Shown: positions 46,696-55,489, numbered from the stretch's first letter. The stretch: 64,000 nt of DNA from Herpetosiphon aurantiacus DSM 785 (GCA_000018565.1 CP000875.1:2991199-3055198); one strand, 5' to 3'. Numbers and translations: made by a program. The notes: generated by a model not told the origin, from the letters alone.

Positions 46696-47974
46696 ATCGG
46701 CGATGTTGGCCGAAATTGCCAGCGTCGATAATTTGACTCGCGCTTGGAGCCATGTGCGGCGTAATATTCGCATTTCGCAACGTGGGCGCTCACATGGCCC
46801 CGATGCAGTGACGATTTTGGATTTTGAGGCCGCTTGGGTTGATCACATGCAACAGTTGGCAATGGAATTGCAAAGCCAAATTTATCGGCCTTTGCCACCA
46901 CGGCGGCTTTTTTTGGATAAACGTGATGGTGGCAAACGCAGTATTGCGATTCTCGCCGTGCGCGACCGGATTGCCCAACGCGCGGTGTTGCAAATTCTTG
47001 AGCCAGAAATCGAGCCAACTTTTTTGGATTGTTCGTATGGCTTTCGGCCTTACGTTGGCGTGCCCCATGCCCTAACCCGAATCGAACGCTATCGCCAGCA
47101 GGGTTTGCAATGGGTTGCCCACGCTGATATTAGCGATTGTTTTGGCACAATCGATCATCAAATTTTGCTCAGTCAATTACATCAACGAATTAGCGATCGG
47201 GCAGTCGTCGAATTAATTGGCCAGTGGCTAAGCGTTGGCGTGATGGAAGATGCCGCAACCACCGAAGCCAGTAATTGGTGGGATGATGGCGAAGATTTGC
47301 TTGAACGCTTGGCGAAACATGGCGAAGATCTGCTCTGGCCAAATCAGGGCTACCCTCAGGCTGGCCCATCCTATGCTCCGCAAATGCTTGATTTTGAGGC
47401 CAACCGCACCGATAGTTTGCGCAAACGAGCCTTGCAAGGTCTCGCCAGCAACGCCGCCCTGTGGGGCATAACCCATAGCAAACGGGTTATTAGTGGTTTG
47501 CGCAGCTTGGCTCCGTTATTCAAACAAGTGCCTGGTGGCAGCCTAACATGGGGCGCTGCTGGGATTGCAACCCTAGCCTTAATTCCGCTGAGCCAGCGTT
47601 TGTTGCGCCAACATGAACGTGGCACGCTCCAAGGTGGGGCAATTTCACCGATGCTCGCCAATATCTACCTCGATTCCTTTGATCGGGCGATGACTGAGCG
47701 GGGCCATATTTTGGTGCGATTTGCCGATGATTTTGTGCTACTGGGCGCACATCAAGCGGCAGTTGAGCAAGCGCTTGCCGATGCAACCAATGTGCTCAAG
47801 CGCTTACGCCTCGCCACCAAAGAGAGCAAAACTGGGGTGCAGCATTTTAATGATGGCCTGACCTTCCTTGGACATCGCTTTGCCGCTCAACCACAGGATG
47901 CAGCCGACCGCTGGCCGACCTTCGAAGCGGCTGAGCGGGCGATTAAAGAGCGTTTGCGCAAACCTCGTACATAA
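46679..47974 (+). CDS. CRISPR-associated reverse transcriptase with internal insertion
   Basis: A 431-residue RNA-dependent DNA polymerase of the group II-intron-like/CRISPR type. Motifs: GGKRSIAILAVRDRIAQRAVLQIL (RT2 region), SYGFRP (119-124), catalytic Asp150 in HADISDCFGTIDH, GTLQGGAISPMLANIYLD (315-332), FADD (348-351) and LTFLGHRF. Between motifs 3 and 4, about residues 189-312 are occupied by an extra domain (WWDDGEDLLERL ... LRKRALQGL ... TWGAAGIATLALIP) instead of the usual spacing of about 60 residues. No maturase X, D or HNH domain and no fused Cas6 or Cas1. GGAGG lies six bases before the ATG. Followed by cas1 and cas2, so a role in copying RNA for spacer capture is likely. Confidence 0.9.
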   Translation: MQPRYESAMLAEIASVDNLTRAWSHVRRNIRISQRGRSHGPDAVTILDFEAAWVDHMQQLAMELQSQIYRPLPPRRLFLDKRDGGKRSIAILAVRDRIAQRAVLQILEPEIEPTFLDCSYGFRPYVGVPHALTRIERYRQQGLQWVAHADISDCFGTIDHQILLSQLHQRISDRAVVELIGQWLSVGVMEDAATTEASNWWDDGEDLLERLAKHGEDLLWPNQGYPQAGPSYAPQMLDFEANRTDSLRKRALQGLASNAALWGITHSKRVISGLRSLAPLFKQVPGGSLTWGAAGIATLALIPLSQRLLRQHERGTLQGGAISPMLANIYLDSFDRAMTERGHILVRFADDFVLLGAHQAAVEQALADATNVLKRLRLATKESKTGVQHFNDGLTFLGHRFAAQPQDAADRWPTFEAAERAIKERLRKPRT

Positions 47975-48057
47975 AATCTGACAAGCAGTTTGATAATGAA
48001 CCTGTATCTTGTACCCCTCGCCAATATTGAAGCCAGCGTTAAAAAGGATCGTCAGCC

Positions 48058-49059
48058 ATGCCAACTCTCTATTTAAACGAGCAAGGCACCCGTTTGGGCA
48101 AAAAAGATGAGCGCTTGATCATCCTACGTGGTCAAGAGTTGATCAACGATATTCCAGTAATCAAAGTTGATCGAGTCATTGTGATGGGTCAAGGGGTGCA
48201 GGTATCGCATGCCGCAATTGTATTTCTGGCCCAACGAGGAATTCCCTTAATTTTTACGACCCAATCGGGTGGCTCACAGAAGGCCATGGTTTCGGCGGGC
48301 TTGGGTAATAATGCGGCTTTGCGCCTCGCCCAATGCCGCATTGTCGATAACCCCCATTTGGCGGTTCCCTTGGTGCAGGCGATTGTAGTTGGCAAAGTTG
48401 CCAATCAAATTCAACTGTTGGAGCGTTATGGCAGCGATTGGGGTGGGATGGGGCTACGTGCCAAACAAACCATGCAGCATGTCATTCAACAAACGCAACA
48501 CATGCCCGATATCGAGCAATTGCGTGGCCTCGAAGGAGCTGGGGCAGCGGCCTATTGGGGCACATGGAGTGCTGTTTTCAAAACTGCCTGGGGTTTTGCG
48601 GGCCGCGCTTATCGCCCAACCCCCGACCCATTGAATGCCTTGTTGAGTTTTGGCTACACACTGCTACTCAACGATTTGATGACTGCCGTGCAAGCCCTCA
48701 GCTTTGATCCCTATCTCGGCGTGTTTCATACTGTGCAGTTTGGGCGACCCTCGTTGGCGCTCGATCTCGAGGAGGAATTTCGGCCATGCATCGTTGATCG
48801 TATGGTGTTGGATGTGCTTGATGCTGGTTTATTGCAAATGAGCAATTTCAGCCGCACTGAAAAAGGCTTTTTGCTCAACGATCGGGCGCGTAAAAGCTTT
48901 ATTCAAGCCTATGAGCAACGCATGCAAACCCCGATTCGCTATCAAGGCACTGGTAACAACGAGCCAATGCGACGGGTACTTTTACTACAAACTCAGCATT
49001 TAGCGCGGGTTCTGCAAGGCGAAGAGCCGCGCTATCAGCCCTATGTTTGGCGTGATTGA
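48058..49059 (+). CDS. cas1: CRISPR-associated endonuclease/integrase Cas1
   Basis: A 333-residue Cas1, metal-dependent integrase that inserts spacers as a complex with Cas2. Catalytic residues are Glu159 (RGLEGAGAAAYW), His224 (YLGVFHTVQFGRPSLALDL) and Glu239 (EEEFRP). The N-terminal beta domain reads MPTLYLNEQGTRLGKKDE. AAGGA precedes the ATG at ten bases. It is not fused to the RT although both lie in one operon. Subtype cannot be set by eye; Cas1 proteins linked to RTs are usually from type III systems (literature knowledge). Confidence 0.95.
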   Translation: MPTLYLNEQGTRLGKKDERLIILRGQELINDIPVIKVDRVIVMGQGVQVSHAAIVFLAQRGIPLIFTTQSGGSQKAMVSAGLGNNAALRLAQCRIVDNPHLAVPLVQAIVVGKVANQIQLLERYGSDWGGMGLRAKQTMQHVIQQTQHMPDIEQLRGLEGAGAAAYWGTWSAVFKTAWGFAGRAYRPTPDPLNALLSFGYTLLLNDLMTAVQALSFDPYLGVFHTVQFGRPSLALDLEEEFRPCIVDRMVLDVLDAGLLQMSNFSRTEKGFLLNDRARKSFIQAYEQRMQTPIRYQGTGNNEPMRRVLLLQTQHLARVLQGEEPRYQPYVWRD

Positions 49060-49078
49060 GCGCTAGGGCATCGTTAAA

Positions 49079-49190
49079 TCCCTCACCCCCAACCCCTCTC
49101 CCACTGCGGCAGGCGAGGGGCGTTCCAAGCGTCATGATCGGATGGTTCCCCCTCGCTCGCTTGCGGGAGAGGGGGCTAGGGGGTGAGGGC
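49079..49190. repeat. Palindromic dispersed repeat between cas1 and cas2
   Basis: CCCTCACCCCCAACCCC, CTCCCACTG and GGCGAGGGG on the left face CCCCCTCGCTCGC, GGGAGAGGGG and GGGGGTGAGGG on the right, the same architecture as the interior of the MITE-like element at 27848-28024 but without its terminal repeats. A second GGGGGTGAGGGC piece lies near 49254. It accounts for most of the 271-base cas1-cas2 gap. Confidence 0.75.
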
Positions 49191-49330
49191 ATCCAAATCG
49201 ACGGTACATCCCACCCAATCATTGTTAACAACCTACCCTTATACGGCAGGAGTTGGGGGTGAGGGCATGAAATTCATGTGCTTTGTGTCCTTCATGGAGC
49301 ATTTTGCATTGACTAGCCGAAGGATCAAGT

Positions 49331-49609
49331 ATGTTCATCTTAATTAGTTACGATATTCCCCACGATAAACGGCGGAGTAAAATCGCCAAAACCCTCGAAA
49401 ATTTTGGCAAGCGCGTGCAATATAGCGTATTTGAATGCCAACTGACCGATAGCCAATTGGCCGATGTGCGGGGGCGGCTGACTGCGTTGGTTGTGCCCAA
49501 CGAGGATAGCATTCGCTTTTATTCGTTGCCCAAGGATGCAGTGACCGCGATGTTAATTCTTGGGCATGGGGTGGTAACCCACGACCCAAGCTTCTATTGG
49601 ACTGATTAG
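49331..49609 (+). CDS. cas2: CRISPR-associated protein Cas2
   Basis: A 92-residue ferredoxin-fold protein that bridges two Cas1 dimers during spacer integration. The N-terminal MFILISYDIPHDKRRSKIAK has the conserved Asp8, then FGKRVQYSVFECQL and the C-terminal IRFYSLPKDAVTAMLILGHG. AAGGATCA precedes the ATG. Separated from cas1 by a repeat element; its last four bases overlap the convergent WYL gene. Confidence 0.95.
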   Translation: MFILISYDIPHDKRRSKIAKTLENFGKRVQYSVFECQLTDSQLADVRGRLTALVVPNEDSIRFYSLPKDAVTAMLILGHGVVTHDPSFYWTD

Positions 49610-51426
49610 CTCGAATTCAGGTCGATTGCCAGAATCCGATCAAAGCGAAAAGCCCGCTCCTGTTGGCGTAATTCACACCAGCCGCGCATCCCGGTGCTGG
49701 TCAGCTCGAGCGGGCGAATCGTGCGCGTCGTGATGCGATGCTCGGCTGGCGTGTAATAGCGCACGGTCACGCTTTGCTGGTTGTTGATCGCTTGGCGACA
49801 TGTTTGGCGAGCCTGTTCGACCGTGATCTGCGCTCGTGGTTGCTGCCCAACCGCGAGCGACTGGCTCGTAGCCAGTGGTTGCGGCGCATCACTTAATTGG
49901 AGACGTTCCCAATCGTCGTCGATGATGCACCGTTGCTCAAACGACAGCTCGGCCAACAGCCGCTGGGCTTGCTGATTGAAGGCAAGCCGATGGCTGGGCA
50001 GGTGCTGAGTTGCAATCCGCAAGGCCATTATCTGTATGCTCGTCTGCGTATCGAGCCGTGGCGTAGGCGTGGCATGCAGTCCCAACACCTTGGCTACCAC
50101 CTGCTCCGCTCCTTGGCACACCACCCGTTGGGCTTGATCAAACCCAGGTTGTAGGTAGGCTTGAATCTGCCAATTGGCGTGGGCGCTTGCCACGGCTTCG
50201 GGGCTACCCTCAAGCAGCGTGATGCGACGCAGGCGCAATGGCGGCGTGGCCTGAAGTTTTGCGATCAAGGCCTGAATAAGGGCGGGCCGTTCAGCATACC
50301 ACTGATCAATCGGCTGCCAAAAACTACTGAGATCAAGTCCGTTAGCCAGCGCAGCGGCGACGGATGCTTGGGTAATGCGCCACCCATGGCTCGTTGCCAT
50401 CCCCCAAGTTAATCCCCACACCTGTAAGGCTGCGGGGAGCGCCGCACGTTTAGGCAAGCGCAGGCCATCGAAGGCTGGCGCTTGAGCTGCGAGCTGCTGC
50501 CAGCCATGCCAAAAGAGCCAGCCCTTGGCTAAGCTCACCACGCCCGCTGGTTGCAAGACGGTGCGCAACCAACCATGCACGAGCCGAATCTGCTGGGCTG
50601 CTGGCAATCCATTCCACGCTGGATGATCGTGGAGCAAGGCAGCCACATCCATGCTGCGCCGCTGGGCTTGGGCCTCCATCAACCGTTCCAAATCGGCAAA
50701 TAATGCCGCCCAATCGGGGCTACGCCATGCGACCAAGCCACGTGCAGGCGGGTTACAGGTGATGAGCTGTTGGTGTAACAAGCGTTGTTGCTCAGCGATT
50801 GGGCTATGCAGCCAAACCCGACCACGCGGCGTAATGCGCCATTGATTAAGCCGATCGGCCAGCCAGCCGGCTGATTGCGCGATATGCAGCGCCAAGCCAG
50901 CTGCTTGGCGGGGTTGAGGGGTATTGGCACAGGCGGCAAGCAACGCGACCACCGCTTGAAACAAGGCTTGCAAGCTGGCAGCAACAGGAGTTGGTGGCAG
51001 TGGCGGAGTGCGGCGTAACCAACGGCTGGTATCATTAATTAAGACCACCGTGCGGCCTGTGGTCGTGCGGATTGGCACCACCAAGCCTAAGGCAGCCAAG
51101 CGTTGCTCCGACGAGAGCTGCTCCAGAGTAGGCCAAGGAGCCTGCCAGCGCCAGAGATCAAGCGCTTGTGGCGTTGGCAACGGCTGCTGACCCTGCCACC
51201 ATGCCTGCAACAATGCTCGGTCGGCGGCAGTTAAGGAACGGCGCACCAGCTGGCGATAGTGCGGTGTTTGCCAGTGGCGCTGGAGCGCAGCGGCTAAAGC
51301 ATGGCCAGTTTGGCTACGTTGGCGCGAACAATCGGTATAATGAGCGAGAGTGCGCAACGTCCGAACGGCCACTGCATGCAGGGCATTCGTGGCATGAAGC
51401 TTGACAGCGCTGCTAGAATAGGCCAT
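49606..51426 (-). CDS. WYL-domain protein beside the CRISPR array
   Basis: A 606-residue protein. The first 500 residues are helical, with no recognised ATPase motif, in the style of the winged-helix/helicase-C-like proteins that carry WYL domains. A C-terminal WYL module (about 540-600) reads NNQQSVTVRYYTPAEHRITTRTIRPLELTSTGMRGWCELRQQERAFRFDRILAIDL. WYL proteins often control CRISPR or phage-defence genes (family knowledge). It is divergent from the array, and the intervening 153 bases hold the array leader, so one region may set both. GC content looks somewhat higher than in the flanking genes. ATG at 51426 with AAGGA upstream. Confidence 0.8.
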   Translation of the reverse strand: MAYSSSAVKLHATNALHAVAVRTLRTLAHYTDCSRQRSQTGHALAAALQRHWQTPHYRQLVRRSLTAADRALLQAWWQGQQPLPTPQALDLWRWQAPWPTLEQLSSEQRLAALGLVVPIRTTTGRTVVLINDTSRWLRRTPPLPPTPVAASLQALFQAVVALLAACANTPQPRQAAGLALHIAQSAGWLADRLNQWRITPRGRVWLHSPIAEQQRLLHQQLITCNPPARGLVAWRSPDWAALFADLERLMEAQAQRRSMDVAALLHDHPAWNGLPAAQQIRLVHGWLRTVLQPAGVVSLAKGWLFWHGWQQLAAQAPAFDGLRLPKRAALPAALQVWGLTWGMATSHGWRITQASVAAALANGLDLSSFWQPIDQWYAERPALIQALIAKLQATPPLRLRRITLLEGSPEAVASAHANWQIQAYLQPGFDQAQRVVCQGAEQVVAKVLGLHATPTPRLDTQTSIQIMALRIATQHLPSHRLAFNQQAQRLLAELSFEQRCIIDDDWERLQLSDAPQPLATSQSLAVGQQPRAQITVEQARQTCRQAINNQQSVTVRYYTPAEHRITTRTIRPLELTSTGMRGWCELRQQERAFRFDRILAIDLNSS

Positions 51427-51579
51427 AGTCAATCCTTCGGATGGTCACATGTCAATCAATCTGGCATATCTAGTTTACCATAATTTTCTTGCGTACACAT
51501 TGAATCAATTCCGTGGCATGGGTTATCGCTTGCATCCTGCTGCTGGTGTAGCCTGTCTTCGAAAAGTGGACACCCAGGT
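51427..51579 (+). promoter_or_regulatory. Presumed CRISPR leader / divergent control region
   Basis: Rather AT-rich interval between the WYL start and the first repeat. The left end of the array is the leader side because the array degenerates at its right end, and the repeat's final ATTAAAAC resembles the 5' handle (ATTGAAAC type) of crRNAs read rightward. A leader signal as such cannot be proved by eye. Confidence 0.55.
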
Positions 51580-52268
51580 ATTTCAATCAACGCCCCGAGG
51601 AAGCGGGGATTAAAACCTGAAGAAATCGCGGCGATGAAGGCAGAGCTACCAGAAATTTCAATCAACGCCCCGAGGAAGAGGGGATTAAAACACAGACTGT
51701 ACATAGCCAAGCTGCAGGATGTCCTGCATTTCAATCAACGCCCCGAGGAAGAGGGGATTAAAACGTCCCCTGAATCTGATCATCCGACCACGGCGTGGTA
51801 TTTCAATCAACGCCCCGAGGAAGAGGGGATTAAAACCCTTACCATAAGCGCCACAGTTGATGCAGCGCAAGCATTTCAATCAACGCCCCGAGGAAGAGGG
51901 GATTAAAACTTAGTTATCTTTTTCAACTCGCCAAAAAGATAGGTGTATTTCAATCAACGCCCCGAGAAAGAGGGGATTAAAACCAAAATCCCGGAAATTG
52001 CTTCCGGAAATTTGTTGCGACATTTCAATCAACGCCCCGAGGAAGAGGGGATTAAAACATTAAGCCTGGACTTTGCGTATCGCATTTTCGATGGATTTCA
52101 ATCAACGCCCCGAGGAAGAGGGGATTAAAACTCATTGCCAAGTGGTCCCCTTCGATGCTGATTGCATTTCAATCAACGCCCCGAGGACGAGGGGATTAAA
52201 ACCCACGTTGTGGCTTTTTTGCCAATCTTCCAGGCCGAAATTTCAATCAACGCCCCGAGGAAGCGGAG
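51580..52268 (+). CRISPR. CRISPR array, 10 repeats of 37 bases, 9 spacers
   Basis: Repeats start at 51580, 51655, 51728, 51800, 51873, 51947, 52022, 52095, 52166 and 52240. The repeat begins ATTTCAATCAACGCCCC, has GAGGAAGAGGGG in the middle and ends ATTAAAAC; CCCC and GGGG arms form a small stem. Spacers are 38, 36, 35, 36, 37, 38, 36, 34 and 37 bases. Variants: repeat 1 has GAAGCGGGG, repeat 6 has GAGAAAG, repeat 9 has GGACGAG, and repeat 10 has GAAGCGGAG and then decays, lacking ATTAAAAC. Adaptation genes lie upstream; no interference genes seen in the window. The array sits 153 bases from the WYL gene start. Confidence 0.97.
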
Positions 52269-52371
52269 TTATTGCCACAACCAAAACTTGCCAAAACCCA
52301 CAATTTGATGCAAGATCAACACGGCCCAGCGCCCATGCTCCACACTGCTTATTCCACACATTAGAGGCTCT

Positions 52372-53706
52372 ATGCGCATAACTCGCGAACTCGAAAATCA
52401 GTATCATAAGCTGGATTCATCGTTATGGTTTCGGCCCACGCTCATGGCAATTGGCTCGGCTATTTTGGCCTTTTTCACAGTTGAACTTGATCGAGTTTTC
52501 GATTTTGATCATGTGGCTTTTCTACGGGCTGGGATCGACGATGCGCGGGCGATTCTCTCTTCTGTCACCAGTTCGATGCTCACCGTCACCACCGTTACCT
52601 TTTCGATCATTATGGTAGCCTTGGTACTAGCGTCGCAGCAATTTTCGCCGCGAATTATTCGTAATGTGATGCGCGATACGCCTTCGCAATATGTGCTGGG
52701 CACATTTATTGGCACATTTATTTATAGTTTGCTGGTGCTGGGCCAGATTAACGATCAAGCATCGTTTGTCTTTGTGCCGATTCTCTCACTTGCCACTAGC
52801 ATTATGTTAACTCTCTTGAGTATTGTGGCCTTTATTTATTTTGTACACCACATCGCCGAGACGATTCAAGCCAGTGTCTTGATTGCCCGCGCTGCCGAAC
52901 GCACAATCGATGTGTTGGATCGGCGCTTCCCCGAAACACTGGGCCATGCGATGGAGCAAATTCCGCCACCGCCAATCCCCAATGAAACCCCAACCACGAT
53001 TTACAATGCCAAGGGTGGCTATATTCAGGCGATCGATCCTGTGCCTTTGTTGGAGCTAGCTCAGCGCTTCGATGTGGTGATTTATATGGATCGGGCGGTC
53101 GGCGATTTTGTGCCAACTGGCAATCCACTCTTACACATGGTTCCGCAACGTGAGCTTGATCCCGATAGCATCGCTGAATTTCAAGATGTGTTTGAGATTG
53201 GTTTAGAACGAACGTTGTTTGATGATGTGTTGTTTGGCATTCGCCAGCTCGTGGATATTGCGCTCAAAGCGATTTCGCCTGCGGTCAATGACCCCAGCAC
53301 CGCGATTAATGCGATCGATTTGTTGAGCGATGTACTGGCGCAGGCCATTCGTCGCCCTGAGCAATCGCCATGTCGCTACGACGAATTTGATCAGCTACGG
53401 GTGGTTGCGAATACAATTACATTTCGCCAGATGTTAGGCACTGCGCTCAACCAAATTCGCCAATATGCCAAAGGCGAAATCGCCGTAACTGCCCGTTTGT
53501 TGGTGTTACTGAATGAAGTTGCGCTAGCATGTAACGATCAAGAACGTCGGGCCATGCTCTGGGAGCAAGCCTGCATCATCACGCGGGGAGCCGATCAAGC
53601 CATCACTGAGCCATTCGATCGCGCCTATATCAACGAACATTTGCTGACGCTTGCCAATACACTAGCAATCGCCTCTGAGCAACGCATCACGCTGAAAGTT
53701 GGCTAA
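52372..53706 (+). CDS. DUF2254 family membrane protein
   Basis: A 444-residue protein with about four TM helices in the first 175 residues (LMAIGSAILAFFTVELD, SSMLTVTTVTFSIIMVALVLAS, VLGTFIGTFIYSLLVLGQ, ILSLATSIMLTLLSIVAFIYFVHHI) and a large C-terminal cytoplasmic domain. SQQFSPRIIRNVMRD after TM2 and AVNDPSTAINAIDLL in the C-terminal half are the recognisable DUF2254 segments. Function unknown; it has been suggested to be channel-like because of its layout, which I cannot support here. It ends 20 bases inside the convergent GGDEF gene. Confidence 0.85.
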   Translation: MRITRELENQYHKLDSSLWFRPTLMAIGSAILAFFTVELDRVFDFDHVAFLRAGIDDARAILSSVTSSMLTVTTVTFSIIMVALVLASQQFSPRIIRNVMRDTPSQYVLGTFIGTFIYSLLVLGQINDQASFVFVPILSLATSIMLTLLSIVAFIYFVHHIAETIQASVLIARAAERTIDVLDRRFPETLGHAMEQIPPPPIPNETPTTIYNAKGGYIQAIDPVPLLELAQRFDVVIYMDRAVGDFVPTGNPLLHMVPQRELDPDSIAEFQDVFEIGLERTLFDDVLFGIRQLVDIALKAISPAVNDPSTAINAIDLLSDVLAQAIRRPEQSPCRYDEFDQLRVVANTITFRQMLGTALNQIRQYAKGEIAVTARLLVLLNEVALACNDQERRAMLWEQACIITRGADQAITEPFDRAYINEHLLTLANTLAIASEQRITLKVG

Positions 53707-55489
53707 CTGGCGCATCAAAACGCTCAATTGTATAACAATTGCGCCCCGCCGCCTTGGAACGATACAACGCTTGATCGGCTAATTGGGTCAGGCGTTCAGG
53801 GTCATCAACTTGCTCTGTCCAGGCAATTCCAAGGCTAATTGTCACATTGACGGCAGTTTGCTTAACCACATACGGCGTGTTGGCAATCGCCGTGCGCAAG
53901 CGTTCGGCAATCACAATGGCTTCTTGCATCGAGGTATGCGGCAAAAAGACCAAAAATTCCTCACCGCCATAGCGCCCAAAGACATCGCTATGGCGCAGCA
54001 CCAATCGCGCTCGTTGGGCAATCCCGCGCAGCACCTCGTCGCCGCTATCGTGGCCATAGCTATCATTAATCGCCTTGAAAAAATCAATATCAAACATAAT
54101 CCAAGCCCAGCCTTGGGCATCAGTTTGTTGATGTTGCAAAGCGAGGTCGATTTGTTCGTATAAGCCGCGTCGATTGAGAATTTCGGTCAGTGAGTCAGTT
54201 TTAGCCCATTCAGCCAATTGCAAATTAATTTGTTGAATATCAGCTAATTGTTGATGTAAATCATCATTTTGCAAATGATACAGCGCTGCTTGATTACGAG
54301 CTTCATCTAAACGATACATCGTTTGCAACACTTGCATTCGTCGCACTGATTGCTCATTAAAAACCGTATCTTTTAATTCATAATAGGCTTTATAGTGCTT
54401 CAACGAGGCTTTAAAATCACCCAAAGCCTCATAAGTATCAGCCAAAGCTTGATGTGCCCGATAAACTTTTTGTTGATTGATTGTAGGATTGACTGAAATC
54501 AAAGCTTGCTCAAGAATCACGCGGGCGGCTTGATAATGTTTAATTCGATTAAGCAAAACTCCATGGCGAATCAAGGCTTCAATTGCTTCGTGAATATTGT
54601 TCGAGCCACAAGCTAATTCATAGGCTTGCATAAAATGCTCAATTGCTCGATTTTGTTGATCAAGCCCAGCATACGCTAAACCCAAATTATTATGACACTC
54701 GGCCTGGCCATGTTGCCAATCGATTTCGTGATAGAGTGCCAGTGCTTGCTCACCATAGCTCACAGCTTGCTCAAATTGCTTTAAGGCACACGCCGCCCGC
54801 CCGCTGTTATCGAGAATTTCGGCTCGCATGCGCAGATGCGCCGGAAATTGGGCCATGGCTTCAAGCAAACGTAAACCATGGGCAAGATCATTCAGGGCAA
54901 TTTCGGGGCTTTGCAATTCGCAATGCAAAAAGCCCAAATTATTGCAGACCAAAGCCTCAAACCATTGATCATTTAATTGGATCGCATCGCGTTTGGCCCG
55001 CTGCAAATATTGCAAAGCTTCGGTATAGTTGCCCAGCACAATCAACAACACGCCCAAGGCATTATGTACCGCCGCGCTGTGAATGCCGCTAGCTAAAAAT
55101 GCATCACTATCTTCTGAGCCAAGCGAGGCTGATTGAAAACTGGTATCTAAGATATCAAGCCAATGCGGGTTAGGCTGGCGGGGCGGGGTTAATTGGCACA
55201 GTTTGCTGGCGCGAAAGAGGTAGGTTAACGCCTGATGATACGATTGTTCGCTAAACAGCAGTTTAGAACGCCAATAGAAACAATCGATCAACCCTTGAGT
55301 ATAAGGCTTGCCATCGTCGCCCGCCATCCGCGCCAAACCTTCGGCCTGATGGTTGAGTGCCCAAGCCTGTTCATGGTCAACTAAACGGAGTTCGGCAACT
55401 AATCGGTTAAGTACATCGACATGCTGCATTGGATTATGAATTTCGGCCAATGCAGCATGTAAGGCCGCTAAAGTTGTTGCATGATTCAT
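53687..55489 (-). CDS. TPR-GGDEF diguanylate cyclase
   Basis: A protein of about 600 residues. The N-terminal two thirds is a TPR array (ALQYLQRAKRDAIQL, AVSYGEQALALYHEI, AIEHFMQAYELACGS, ASLKHYKAYYELKD). After a coiled linker (about 390-430) comes a GGDEF domain with the active GRYGGEEFLVFLP motif, and an RHSD at five residues before it that fits an inhibitory c-di-GMP I-site. It should make cyclic di-GMP from two GTP, gated by proteins bound to the TPRs. No TM segment or signal peptide, so it acts in the cytoplasm. Start is ATG 55489; GTG 55498 is possible. Confidence 0.9.
   Translation of the reverse strand: MNHATTLAALHAALAEIHNPMQHVDVLNRLVAELRLVDHEQAWALNHQAEGLARMAGDDGKPYTQGLIDCFYWRSKLLFSEQSYHQALTYLFRASKLCQLTPPRQPNPHWLDILDTSFQSASLGSEDSDAFLASGIHSAAVHNALGVLLIVLGNYTEALQYLQRAKRDAIQLNDQWFEALVCNNLGFLHCELQSPEIALNDLAHGLRLLEAMAQFPAHLRMRAEILDNSGRAACALKQFEQAVSYGEQALALYHEIDWQHGQAECHNNLGLAYAGLDQQNRAIEHFMQAYELACGSNNIHEAIEALIRHGVLLNRIKHYQAARVILEQALISVNPTINQQKVYRAHQALADTYEALGDFKASLKHYKAYYELKDTVFNEQSVRRMQVLQTMYRLDEARNQAALYHLQNDDLHQQLADIQQINLQLAEWAKTDSLTEILNRRGLYEQIDLALQHQQTDAQGWAWIMFDIDFFKAINDSYGHDSGDEVLRGIAQRARLVLRHSDVFGRYGGEEFLVFLPHTSMQEAIVIAERLRTAIANTPYVVKQTAVNVTISLGIAWTEQVDDPERLTQLADQALYRSKAAGRNCYTIERFDAPVSQLSA

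Noticed and set aside
46679-47974. RT as part of a group II intron, retron or diversity-generating retroelement.
   Set aside because: No maturase or endonuclease domain, no intron RNA or retron msr-msd structure noticed, no template/variable repeat pair seen, and it is followed by cas1 and cas2.
51580-52268. Open frames across the array giving repeated NQRPEEEGIKT peptides.
   Set aside because: They are translations of the CRISPR repeats; the frames have no ribosome sites and the repeats are spaced as an array.
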